Shown: positions 1 to 6,078, numbered from the stretch's first letter. The stretch: 36,510 nt of DNA from M3007 sp040383605 (GCA_040383605.1 JBEIDF010000012.1:1-36510); one strand, 5' to 3'. Numbers and translations are program-made. The notes: generated from the sequence alone by a model not told the origin.

Positions 1-115
1 ACGCTGACTGCGGCGCTGGTGACGCAATTGGCCAACCTTGTATTTGCCGGGCCGACATCTGGCGGCGGCGCGGTGCCGACGTTCCGGCTGTTGGTGGCTG
101 GTGACATTCCGAACC
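1..115. repeat. Terminal direct repeat, copy 1 (circular overlap)
   Basis: This segment is identical to 36396-36510. Joining the ends keeps the reading frame of the large tail gene open across the point (start 33867, stop 1434), so the repeat marks a circular assembly or circularly permuted molecule of 36,395 unique bases. A real short terminal repeat in the virion cannot be excluded, but it would sit inside a coding region, which is unusual. Confidence 0.9.
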
Positions 116-1434
116 TCGATACCTCGAAATTGACTACCGGAACGTTGCCAACGGCCCGGGGCGGCACGGGGCTGAACACGATAGGAGCTGCGACACAAGT
201 GCTGCGCGTGAACCCTACCGGGACTGCACTGGAGTATTGGACGCCTAACGTTGGCACCGTAACAAGCGTTGAATTAACGGCTCCTGGCATATTCATTGTA
301 ACAGGTTCGCCGGTAACTGGATCAGGAACCCTTACTCTGAATCTGAATACAACGGCCACCAACTATGTGTTTGCCGGGCCTGCATCTGGTGGATCAGATA
401 TACCGCTATTCCGCTCTCTGGTACCGGCGGACATCCCGAACCTCGATACCTCGAAATTGACTACCGGAACGTTGCCAACGGCCCGGGGCGGCACGGGGCT
501 TACAGGAATCGGCACGGCATTGCAGGTACTTCGGGTAAACTCAGGCGGCACCGGGCTGGAATATGCCACGATCAGCACCGGTGGCATTGGCGGATCCATA
601 TCCAACACCCAAGTGGCATTCGGAACGGCCGCCAATACTATTGGAGGTAGTAGCAACCTGCTGTGGGATAATACCAACCTGTTCCTGCGTATAGGCAGCA
701 TTGCCACGCCATCAGCCAACCTGCAAATTGCACCGGTGGGGACGAGTGGTACGAAAGAGGTAATTAGAGCGCAAGGCAGTACATCTGGATTGATATACAT
801 GCTGCTATCCAATGAGTGGAATACATCGGGGGTCGGTAACACGCAGTTGCAATTAACTGTGGGCGGAGCAAACGGCGGTGATCCATATATTGTAATGAGT
901 GTGTTGGGGATAATGTCTTGGTCGCTTGGAGTTGATAACAGCAACTTGGATGTTTTCAGGATTGCGCCTCAATCTAATCCATCTACCGGTACAAATGGCC
1001 TGACTATTACGAATGAGACGACTACAAAAATTGGCGTAAATAATACCGCGCCAGCGTTCGAGATTGACAATAATACCGGCAGAACACGATCGCTGGTGAT
1101 GCTCAATACCAATAACCCGCCGACAGTGACGCTGGGGACGGGAGCAGGTACTGGTGCTACATTTCAGGTGACTGGAGGGAAAAATGGATTTTATATTTTT
1201 GTGACGACGGGTACGGCTCCCTCGGCGAATGCGCCAATCCTGAACGTAACTTATGGTGTAACCGGAGCGACAGCTTCTAATCCTGTTTTTTGCGCAGCCA
1301 CCACGCAGGCGGCTACGGACATCACGAAGGTATATGTAAGCGCCGCAAATGGTACGGGCCTGACATTCACCGCCAATGGAACTTTAGCGGCGTCCACGCA
1401 GTATGCGTGGCGCTGGAACGTAGAATATTTCTAA
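1..1434 (+). CDS. Tail tip/fibre protein, C-terminal part (continues from 36510)
   Basis: This frame is open from base 1 and is the direct continuation of the gene that starts at 33867. Joined through the circular overlap the protein is 1320 residues. This part holds two long repeats of the type VFAGPxSGG...PxFRxLV..DIPNLDTSKLTTG...ARGGTG followed by QVLRVN..GT.LEY, a pattern common in receptor-binding fibres of phages. The C-terminal third is glycine-, threonine- and asparagine-rich without clear repeats, as expected for a beta-structured host-contact domain. It precedes the lysis cassette, the usual place for a tail fibre. A GTG at 19 is not a real start: the frame extends upstream. Receptor and fold are unknown. 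Confidence 0.85.
   Translation, partial: TLTAALVTQLANLVFAGPTSGGGAVPTFRLLVAGDIPNLDTSKLTTGTLPTARGGTGLNTIGAATQVLRVNPTGTALEYWTPNVGTVTSVELTAPGIFIVTGSPVTGSGTLTLNLNTTATNYVFAGPASGGSDIPLFRSLVPADIPNLDTSKLTTGTLPTARGGTGLTGIGTALQVLRVNSGGTGLEYATISTGGIGGSISNTQVAFGTAANTIGGSSNLLWDNTNLFLRIGSIATPSANLQIAPVGTSGTKEVIRAQGSTSGLIYMLLSNEWNTSGVGNTQLQLTVGGANGGDPYIVMSVLGIMSWSLGVDNSNLDVFRIAPQSNPSTGTNGLTITNETTTKIGVNNTAPAFEIDNNTGRTRSLVMLNTNNPPTVTLGTGAGTGATFQVTGGKNGFYIFVTTGTAPSANAPILNVTYGVTGATASNPVFCAATTQAATDITKVYVSAANGTGLTFTANGTLAASTQYAWRWNVEYF
109..173 (+). repeat. 65-bp exact internal repeat, copy 1
   Basis: Bases 109-173 are identical to 436-500, 327 bp away. They encode PNLDTSKLTTGTLPTARGGTG in both repeats of the fibre. 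The surrounding protein repeat has diverged at DNA level, so exact identity here points to recent conversion or selection. Confidence 0.85.
436..500 (+). repeat. 65-bp exact internal repeat, copy 2
   Basis: Second copy of the 65-bp exact repeat inside the tail fibre gene; see 109-173. Confidence 0.85.
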
Positions 1435-1437
1435 TAT

Positions 1438-1761
1438 ATGATTACAGTATCAAGCGGCGCCAATGTGGTGCTTATGGACACAAGTACGATCGTGAATGCG
1501 ATCAAATATTTTGAGCCAAAAATTGAAGTACAGGCCGTGATCAATAACAATCAGGGCGCAACACTCAACCTCATTGCTCGTGATGCCAATGATAATACCA
1601 TGGGCCAACATACGCTGTATTTGGCCAAAAATGTGCTGAATGCTGAAACTATGACTGGCACGGGCGCTACGGCACAAGCGTACAGCTTGTTTGAAAAGGC
1701 GGCAGTGACCTATCTTCAAGGGCTATCCGGAAACAGCGGGATAACATTCACAATTAGTTAG
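1438..1761 (+). CDS. Hypothetical protein following the tail fibre
   Basis: 107 residues, starting at the ATG three bases after the fibre stop codon. No signal peptide, membrane segment or catalytic motif is visible. The composition (many Asn, Thr, Ala, Gly, short hydrophobic strands, ending GITFTIS) suggests a small beta-rich or mixed structural protein. The position directly behind the fibre gene fits a small tail protein or fibre assembly chaperone, but this is inference from position only. Confidence 0.7.
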   Translation: MITVSSGANVVLMDTSTIVNAIKYFEPKIEVQAVINNNQGATLNLIARDANDNTMGQHTLYLAKNVLNAETMTGTGATAQAYSLFEKAAVTYLQGLSGNSGITFTIS

Positions 1762-1807
1762 CATTTTATGTGAAAAAAGGCGCGCATTTTGCATTATAAG
1801 GAACAAA

Positions 1808-2119
1808 ATGGCGCTAATTTTGAACAAAAATTACTCATTCGGCATGGAGTTCCAGAAGTTGTTTCTTGAGTGGATCAGAAAGCAAGGAGGCACCGTTGTA
1901 CTTCTTTCCCTGGCTATTATTGCCTTGTACCACGACTTCGTTTCGCGCACCAATGAAATGAAAATCACCATTATTAATCAAGACAAAAAGATCGAAGCGC
2001 AGATTGATGAAATTCGGCGCTGCGAGATGGAGCGCACGCGGCTGGAATCTCGTGTGGAGTGGCTGGTGAATGAACTTTCAGCGCGATTTCCGAAGTTGAA
2101 AAGAATGCAACAGGAATGA
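1808..2119 (+). CDS. Membrane protein with coiled coil (candidate holin or i-spanin)
   Basis: 103 residues. One hydrophobic segment at about residues 28-43 (TVVLLSLAIIALYHDF) is followed by a charged heptad-like stretch (about 50-90, INQDKKIEAQIDEIRRCEME) typical of a coiled coil. One N-terminal anchor plus a long coiled coil fits Rz-type inner-membrane spanins and the XhlA/BhlA class of lysis proteins. It opens a compact cluster that ends with a cell-wall peptidase, which supports a lysis role. The stop overlaps the next start (ATGA at 2116-2119). The exact lysis function cannot be decided from sequence. Confidence 0.72.
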   Translation: MALILNKNYSFGMEFQKLFLEWIRKQGGTVVLLSLAIIALYHDFVSRTNEMKITIINQDKKIEAQIDEIRRCEMERTRLESRVEWLVNELSARFPKLKRMQQE

Positions 2120-2223
2120 AAATGATTGTAGCCAAAATTGTTTTTGGGATTTTTCTTGGCCCCTGCCTATTGTGCAGTTGGGCTGTAATGTGGGCTGCTA
2201 ATAACATGGATGATGATGAATAA
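2116..2223 (+). CDS. 35-residue single-span membrane peptide (candidate lysis protein)
   Basis: A very short reading frame, starting in an ATGA overlap with the preceding gene and overlapping the next start at 2210. Residues about 4-28 are almost uninterrupted hydrophobic (IVAKIVFGIFLGP, then LLCSWAVMWAA), followed by an acidic tail NNMDDDE. This is the layout of a minimal holin, antiholin or small lysis peptide. The cysteines could in principle serve a lipobox (o-spanin), but the residues before them are a poor match. The translational coupling and lysis context are the main reasons to believe it is expressed. Confidence 0.6.
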   Translation: MKMIVAKIVFGIFLGPCLLCSWAVMWAANNMDDDE

Positions 2224-2446
2224 GGCTGTACAAGAGGTGCTATACGAAGCCATTGGTGAGGACGCTGCTGATAAGGCGATTCATGCGCTTTACAAGGCGG
2301 CGGAGGCTATTCGGGATGAAAGGCCGAATATGCACGTGATTGTTGATATTAGCCACTTTGGCGAACTCACATGGGGAAAACGGGTAACCGAGTTCACCAG
2401 GGCGCCGCATGATAAATTTGAATTTGAAGATGCCCCTGACGCTTAA
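2210..2446 (+). CDS. Small hypothetical protein in the lysis cassette
   Basis: 78 residues. It starts at one of three consecutive ATG codons (2210, 2213, 2216), overlapping the 35-residue membrane peptide. The sequence is soluble-looking and acidic at the end (KFEFEDAPDA), with a helical N-terminal half. No family is recognised. It overlaps the downstream peptidase gene, so it is part of the same transcript and probably translationally coupled. Confidence 0.6.
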   Translation: MMMNKAVQEVLYEAIGEDAADKAIHALYKAAEAIRDERPNMHVIVDISHFGELTWGKRVTEFTRAPHDKFEFEDAPDA

Positions 2447-2822
2447 ACTCCGATATTTCACGGATGCGGACTTTCGCATGGACGGACACGATGTGTCTGA
2501 AAAAATGAATGCCGAGTTTCTTCGTAAGCTCGACGAGTGCCGGCACCTTTCAGGTACGCCATTCGTCATAACCTCCGCATTCAGATCCTCCGAGAAAAAT
2601 AAACTGGTGGGTGGTGCTCCGGCATCCTTGCACTTGAAAGGCCGGGCGGTGGATATTATGTGTACCGACCCAGTGCTGCGTTACCGGATTGTGCAGGCTG
2701 CACAGTTGCTGGGCCTAACGGTTGGTGTGATGGAGCGCGGTCTGCACTTAGATGATCGGAAAGTACCGATTATGTTTCACTACTATTCCAGAACTAAGGA
2801 AGCCACATCTCTGAACGAATAA
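2430..2822 (+). CDS. Peptidase M15-family endolysin
   Basis: About 130 residues from the ATG at 2430 (an upstream in-frame ATG at 2409 would add seven). It has the zinc-peptidase signature of the M15 / D-Ala-D-Ala carboxypeptidase fold: an S-A-F-R-S segment, then SLHLKGRAVDI (HxxGxAxD, first His and Asp ligands), and a later GLHLD carrying the second histidine. Single-domain M15 proteins of this size are known phage endolysins and cut peptide cross-links of peptidoglycan at lysis. It is the last gene of the late operon, directly followed by a hairpin terminator. No signal peptide is seen, so release would need a holin from the preceding genes. Confidence 0.88.
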   Translation: MPLTLKLRYFTDADFRMDGHDVSEKMNAEFLRKLDECRHLSGTPFVITSAFRSSEKNKLVGGAPASLHLKGRAVDIMCTDPVLRYRIVQAAQLLGLTVGVMERGLHLDDRKVPIMFHYYSRTKEATSLNE

Positions 2823-2826
2823 AAAA

Positions 2827-2852
2827 CCCCCGCTAATATGTATCAGCGGGGG
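2827..2852 (-). terminator. Rho-independent terminator of the minus accessory operon
   Basis: Perfect 8-bp stem CCCCCGCT / AGCGGGGG with a 10-base loop. Read on the minus strand it is followed by six T residues (2821-2826), so it ends the leftward operon. On the plus strand it lies right after the endolysin stop but lacks a T-run, so its effect there may be weaker. Confidence 0.85.
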
Positions 2853-2894
2853 AAACCAAATACCATTTTAACTACATCTTTGCTGCCTTACGCG

Positions 2895-3047
2895 TTACAA
2901 AGGTAGTTGTTGATTGCATTTTTTGCAATCAACTACCTGTTTTGGTGATGAAAAAATAAAAACCAAGTACACAAATGCGAATATTGCTATTGTGGTTATA
3001 ATCAGGCGCTCGAAAAGTGATGTTTGATTTGTCTTTTTATTTTTCAT
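2895..3047 (-). CDS. 50-residue membrane protein with CxxC tail
   Basis: Starts in an ATGA overlap (3044-3047) with the stop of the upstream gene, a strong sign of a real coupled frame. After a basic N-terminus (MKNKKTN) there is a hydrophobic span at about residues 15-33 (LIITTIAIFAFVYLVFIF) and then a short tail with DCKKC. The CxxC could bind metal or be redox-active; no family is recognised. A 15-bp inverted repeat (2901-2918 with 2924-2938) falls inside the codons of the CxxC tail. It is the last gene before the minus-strand terminator. Confidence 0.65.
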   Translation of the reverse strand: MKNKKTNQTSLFERLIITTIAIFAFVYLVFIFSSPKQVVDCKKCNQQLPL

Positions 3048-3544
3048 TGTTGCACATTTACGGACACATTAATGACAGGATTAATATTGACATTTGCCTG
3101 CTTATAACCCGGTACTGGATGTGGGTTCTTTGGCATCCAAGTAGGTTGTTCACGGGGCTGGGACTTGCGCGGGTAAGTAAGCAAGCCGACAAAGGCCATC
3201 ACGCCAGCGGTGATGGCAAGAGCGGTGGGATTAAAGGCAGTAGCAATCTCCCAAGCCAGAGCGCCGCCGGCTCCGAGTGATCCTAACTTGAGTAGTGTGA
3301 TTGCGCCGGATTCGCGTGATACAGGCGAATATTGAGCCTGTGCCAACTGCTGTTGGCGAGCATACTCTTGGCGAATCATCTCGCTGCGCTTGGCCTGCAC
3401 GGATGCGTCTGGCTTTCGTTCGGATATTTCGAGCACGGGCGAACGTTGTGCTGGTTCCACCACTACGATTTCGACGTCCGTTGGAGCCAGTTGTTTAAAG
3501 TAATGTTCGCGTTGTGCGGAAGTAAGTGTTACGGCTTGTTTCAT
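3044..3544 (-). CDS. Membrane protein of the accessory operon
   Basis: 166 residues from the ATG at 3544 (a longer start at 3613 would overlap the upstream gene by 44 bases). Residues 1-80 are polar, charged and Gln-rich (EYARQQQLAQAQ), likely cytoplasmic and partly helical. Residues about 84-124 form two hydrophobic segments (LLKLGSLGAGGALAWEIA and ALAITAGVMAFVGLLTY), followed by a proline-rich stretch and a repetitive ending NVNINPVINVSVNVQQ. No known family. Its place in a prophage-type operon could fit superinfection exclusion or another envelope role, but that is speculation. Confidence 0.65.
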   Translation of the reverse strand: MKQAVTLTSAQREHYFKQLAPTDVEIVVVEPAQRSPVLEISERKPDASVQAKRSEMIRQEYARQQQLAQAQYSPVSRESGAITLLKLGSLGAGGALAWEIATAFNPTALAITAGVMAFVGLLTYPRKSQPREQPTWMPKNPHPVPGYKQANVNINPVINVSVNVQQ

Positions 3545-3569
3545 ATTTCGTTTTACTTTTGGATGAAAA

Positions 3570-3974
3570 CTAACTTGCTTTTTTTGCACCGGCAATGACT
3601 TCGAATGCCGCATCTGGTGCGGCCTTGTAGGCTGTGGCTGCTACCTGTTCCCTGGCTTCGAGCCATGCCTGCACCTGAAGCAGGACGTACATATCGAATG
3701 ACTTGTTGATTGTCTGAAGGTCGCCCACCGGTGCGTAGTAGGGGGTAGCGATAATCCGCACGTTGAAGGTATTACCGGAGGCTTCGAGCGCGCGCTGGAT
3801 GCCTTCGATACGGGCGGAGAATCCGGTATCGAATGGGCTGTCAGGTAGGAGCAGAACCGGCATAGCGAGCCGGTTAAAGTATAGTTGTCTGGCCGTTTCC
3901 TGACGGGTGCGCCATACGGCATGCCATAGAAAGGAAAATACAGTGATAAGAATGAGTACCCAGAATATTTGCAT
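3570..3974 (-). CDS. Single-span membrane-anchored hypothetical protein
   Basis: 134 residues. The N-terminus is a membrane anchor (IFWVLILITVFSFLWHAVW, about residues 3-21), followed by a soluble domain with alternating strands and helices (MPVLLLPDSPF, NVRIIATPYYAP, MYVLLQVQAWLEA). No family is recognised. A cluster of TTGCGGT repeats lies directly upstream and touches its start codon, so it may have separate control from the genes before it. Confidence 0.65.
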   Translation of the reverse strand: MQIFWVLILITVFSFLWHAVWRTRQETARQLYFNRLAMPVLLLPDSPFDTGFSARIEGIQRALEASGNTFNVRIIATPYYAPVGDLQTINKSFDMYVLLQVQAWLEAREQVAATAYKAAPDAAFEVIAGAKKAS

Positions 3975-4081
3975 TTGCGGTGTTATTTGAGGTGTAGTTG
4001 CGGGTTACTTGCGGTAATTTACCGCAACCACACCTGTTTAGTAATCAATCATTTGCGACCGCAACTGCGGTGACTTGCGGT
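3975..4081. repeat. Cluster of seven TTGCGGT/ACCGCAA elements with a 19-bp palindrome
   Basis: Copies lie at 3975-3981, 3998-4005 (one extra G), 4009-4015, 4021-4027 (inverted), 4058-4064 (inverted), 4065-4071 (CTGCGGT) and 4075-4081. The two central copies form the perfect palindrome TTGCGGTAATTTACCGCAA at 4009-4027, and AGGTGTaGTTGCGG / CCGCAACCACACCT flank it as a larger inverted repeat. The cluster spans the 70-base gap between two minus-strand genes and the last codons of a helix-turn-helix gene. It looks like a multi-site binding region (operator or partition-like). Confidence 0.75.
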
Positions 4082-4515
4082 AGGGCTGCATTGAATGCCC
4101 CTATTGCGCCCTCGATAGTCCGCTGCGACATGCCGACGGCCTTGGCAATGGCCGCCGATGACCGACCTTCGTACCATAGTGGTTTTGCTTTTTCCGCGGC
4201 TCGCTTGGAGACGTTGCGACGCGCAAGTTCGCGCAGGTCGTCGTGTGTAAGGTAGGGCGTGCGACCGCTGGTGTCGGTACTGGTACCAGACTTAACCGGA
4301 GCTTCGTATGTGCGCTCGCCATCTGCCGGTTTCAGTTTTGTGCTTAAGGCTACCGATGATGCAGTGGTTGCGACCACCTCAAACTCAGAAGGCCGATCTT
4401 TTTGTTTTGGCGCTGATTTGGCGCCATGCCAAGCGGCTGGAGCGATAACGCCGTGCTTCTGCACGTCGAATGGCTCAAAACCCGCTATTTTGCAGAGAAA
4501 GTAAATGAAGTCCAT
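4045..4515 (-). CDS. Helix-turn-helix protein (putative regulator)
   Basis: 156 residues from the ATG at 4515. The middle is low-complexity and charged. A helix-turn-helix of the sigma/resolvase type sits near residues 113-137 (YEGRSSAAIAKAVGMSQRT), where the G-M-S turn is well placed. The last codons contain three copies of the ACCGCAA repeat, and more lie just downstream, so the protein may bind near its own gene; this is inference. The first codons overlap the preceding gene by 41 bases. No enzymatic domain is seen. Confidence 0.65.
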   Translation of the reverse strand: MDFIYFLCKIAGFEPFDVQKHGVIAPAAWHGAKSAPKQKDRPSEFEVVATTASSVALSTKLKPADGERTYEAPVKSGTSTDTSGRTPYLTHDDLRELARRNVSKRAAEKAKPLWYEGRSSAAIAKAVGMSQRTIEGAIGAFNAALPQVTAVAVAND

Positions 4516-4738
4516 TATCTGGTCTTTGAATAAGTGTTTGTTCCCAATCGTATTGGATTGGATATTTTTGATGAAATTCAAACATTTTTCCGTTTGAATC
4601 CCATTCCCTGTATTTTTTGTCCGGATATGGTTGGGCCTCAAACCAATAAGCACGACCATCATAGCCATTTATGGCGTAATAATTTGCCCATTTTGGCGCT
4701 TTCGACCAGTCAATTTTCGGCATGTTAGGCATGTTCAT
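4475..4738 (-). CDS. Small Trp-rich phage protein (paralogue of 14083-14310)
   Basis: 87 residues. The pattern W-x2-AP-x-WA near the start, a YW pair, a mid W and an ending RP matches the 75-residue protein encoded at 14083-14310 on the other strand (WDWAPDWAKF ... FW ... W ... SLEKRP). Proteins of this type are frequent in phage accessory regions and have no assigned function. It overlaps both neighbours (14 bases upstream, 41 downstream), so it is translated from the same minus-strand message. Confidence 0.65.
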   Translation of the reverse strand: MNMPNMPKIDWSKAPKWANYYAINGYDGRAYWFEAQPYPDKKYREWDSNGKMFEFHQKYPIQYDWEQTLIQRPDNGLHLLSLQNSGF

Positions 4739-4937
4739 TAGCGTGTAAAAGATTGATTGTAGCCAGCTCTTTCAAAGATTGCTCGGGCAAATTTCTCCAG
4801 TTGTTATATCCCACTGAATTGCCGATATTTTCATCCATTAACCATCGGCCAGTTGCCCGAATGTCAGGAAATTGCGAATCAGGGGGATAAAGAGTCTCAA
4901 TGTGCTGGATTGCTTGTTCTTTTGTCATTTTTTCCAT
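4725..4937 (-). CDS. Small hypothetical protein of the accessory operon
   Basis: 70 residues from the ATG at 4937, starting 11 bases after the upstream stop and overlapping the downstream start. It begins MEKMTKEQAIQHIETLYPPD and is soluble and mainly helical in appearance. No motif is recognised. A longer frame reaching 5183 exists but lies inside the coding region of the upstream gene and is rejected. Confidence 0.6.
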   Translation of the reverse strand: MEKMTKEQAIQHIETLYPPDSQFPDIRATGRWLMDENIGNSVGYNNWRNLPEQSLKELATINLLHANEHA

Positions 4938-4948
4938 AGCGTGAAGTA

Positions 4949-5659
4949 TTATTTGTTGATTTCGAAAATTGCTGTGTATTGGACTGCGGCCAACATAGCA
5001 GCGGAAAAACCTGCTATTGCAATGGCTGTGCCGTGAGAACCTGAGTGAAAGATGTCGGTCACGGTGCCAAGAAACCTTGTTGGATTGCCACAAACACCGC
5101 CCATTAGGCCGTAATACAACCTCGAGAGGTTGCAAAAAGCCTCGTATCCGATGAGCAAGAAGGATAAAATAGCTGTAAGCCAAGAGCTGGTACCGGCAAG
5201 CGTGAATCCGAGTGCCGTAACGCTGAGTACGATGGTGTATAGCGCCGCCGTAATCGGCTCTGCGGTGATCTCCCCAGTTACGTGGTACATATTGGTGACA
5301 CTTGCAGCCGTCGGGGCAACAAGCAGGAAGATTAGCATGGCGCGCCGCAGATTGAATTCAGGCGCGGAAGGTTTTTTTGCCGGCGGAATGGTTACCGGCG
5401 TGGCAGTGACCGGCTTATTTGCCGGTTTGTTGGCGGCGGCTTTTTTACGGCCGTCGGCAAGCAGTCGTCCGGATATTTCACGGGGTAACGGCTCGGTTGC
5501 ATCGAACGGTCTGGTGGGGAACATTCGCTTATATTTCATTCGTACGGCGTCCGTCCCAACGCCAAGAATGTTCGCTATATCCTTCGCGGTAATGTTCGCC
5601 ATATCCTTCGGGCTAATGTTCGCTACAACGTTTGCGGCAATGTTCGGATATGTGCTCAT
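4949..5659 (-). CDS. HTH protein with four-span membrane domain
   Basis: 236 residues from the ATG at 5659, about 24 bases downstream of a good Bacteroidota promoter. Residues about 6-33 contain a degenerate 8-residue repeat (NISPKDMA, NITAKDIA), followed by an HTH-like helix pair (IANILGVGTDAVRMKYKRMF, about 29-48). A Lys/Pro/Ala-rich linker (70-100) leads to about four hydrophobic segments (near 107-124, 135-155, 159-177, 213-231). An N-terminal DNA-binding-like part on a membrane domain is unusual. It is the first gene of the leftward operon. Family unknown; function could be sensing or exclusion, neither proven. Confidence 0.7.
   Translation of the reverse strand: MSTYPNIAANVVANISPKDMANITAKDIANILGVGTDAVRMKYKRMFPTRPFDATEPLPREISGRLLADGRKKAAANKPANKPVTATPVTIPPAKKPSAPEFNLRRAMLIFLLVAPTAASVTNMYHVTGEITAEPITAALYTIVLSVTALGFTLAGTSSWLTAILSFLLIGYEAFCNLSRLYYGLMGGVCGNPTRFLGTVTDIFHSGSHGTAIAIAGFSAAMLAAVQYTAIFEINK
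5567..5647 (-). repeat. Four 24-bp-spaced AATGTTCG repeats in a gene start
   Basis: AATGTTCGC occurs at 5567, 5591 and 5615, and AATGTTCGG at 5639, with exactly 24-base spacing. On the coding (minus) strand this gives GAACATT every eight codons and explains the NI-x6 protein repeat in the HTH-membrane protein. Confidence 0.8.
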
Positions 5660-5682
5660 ATTTCGTTCGTTCGTTTGTTGTG

Positions 5683-5714
5683 CAAAGATAGTGAAACGTA
5701 TTTCACAATTACAA
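5683..5714 (-). promoter_or_regulatory. Promoter of the minus accessory operon
   Basis: On the minus strand TATCTTTG (5690-5683) matches the Bacteroidota -7 box TAnnTTTG, with TTG at 5714-5712 about 21 bases upstream as the -33 element. Transcription would start near 5676, about 17 bases before the ATG at 5659. Confidence 0.65.
5691..5706. promoter_or_regulatory. Probable operator (GTGAAACGTATTTCAC)
   Basis: Inverted repeat with six-base arms GTGAAA/TTTCAC placed exactly between the -33 and -7 elements of the minus-strand promoter. A further TTTCACAAA half-site occurs at 5742-5750, close to the plus-strand promoter of the 5770 gene. One repressor could therefore control both divergent units. 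Confidence 0.6.
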
Positions 5715-5757
5715 TAAAAAGACAAAAAAAAATTAAACTAATTTCACAAATGCCGTT

Positions 5758-5765
5758 TACCTTTG
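5758..5765 (+). promoter_or_regulatory. Promoter -7 box of the 5770 gene
   Basis: TACCTTTG fits TAnnTTTG. Only four bases separate it from the ATG at 5770, so the message would be leaderless or nearly so. No clear -33 element was found. Confidence 0.45.
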
Positions 5766-5769
5766 TCGC

Positions 5770-6027
5770 ATGAGCTATCTTTTAACTCCGGCAGAAGCCT
5801 GGGCAGATTTTTGGGAGCATGTCAGACCTGTTATATGGGAGAATCTGACTCCTTCTGAAAGACAGGCATTGCAGCAGGCAAGGCGGGCTGCGGAAGGAAA
5901 AATTGTTAGAAAAGGGAGAGTAGTGCAATTAGGCCACCGCCGGTTGCAATATTTTTTGCAGCGTTACGCTCCTGAAAGATATACTTTTGAAATGTATATT
6001 CGGGTGAATCCCGAACATCTAAAATAA
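5770..6027 (+). CDS. Hypothetical protein of the switch region
   Basis: 85 residues, ATG at 5770 immediately behind a TAnnTTTG box. It has a Trp-rich N-terminus (WADFWEHVRPVIWENL) and a basic central part (RKGRVVQLGHRRLQYFL). It stands alone, divergent from the minus accessory operon and convergent with the repressor, and is followed by two hairpins. This place between two control regions suggests a regulatory role such as antirepressor or establishment factor, but no motif proves it. Confidence 0.6.
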   Translation: MSYLLTPAEAWADFWEHVRPVIWENLTPSERQALQQARRAAEGKIVRKGRVVQLGHRRLQYFLQRYAPERYTFEMYIRVNPEHLK

Positions 6028-6030
6028 TTA

Positions 6031-6057
6031 CACCCCCGGCGCAAGAGCCGGGGGGTG
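6031..6057. terminator. GC-rich hairpin after the 5770 gene
   Basis: CACCCCCGGC pairs with GCCGGGGGGTG (one extra G) around a GCAAGA loop, directly after the stop codon. The T-run behind it is poor (ATTTGTT). Confidence 0.6.
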
Positions 6058-6078
6058 ATTTGTTAGAACACCTGCTGT

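Noticed and set aside
1..115. Packaged short terminal direct repeat
   Set aside because: It lies in the middle of a gene far from the terminase region, and terminase genes are of the cos-type HK97 group; an assembly overlap explains it better.
363..944. Minus-strand frame of 193 residues
   Set aside because: Antisense to the tail fibre repeats, Pro/Val-rich composition from codon shadowing, no neighbours on that strand.
2901..2938. Transposon end or plus-strand terminator at the 15-bp inverted repeat
   Set aside because: No second end or transposase; the T-run behind it is short, and it is inside a coupled coding frame on the minus strand.
5130..5717. Plus-strand protein of 195 residues
   Set aside because: Lies antisense to the HTH-membrane gene, which has a promoter, a good start and an operon context; the plus frame covers that promoter and looks like a shadow of the low-complexity region.
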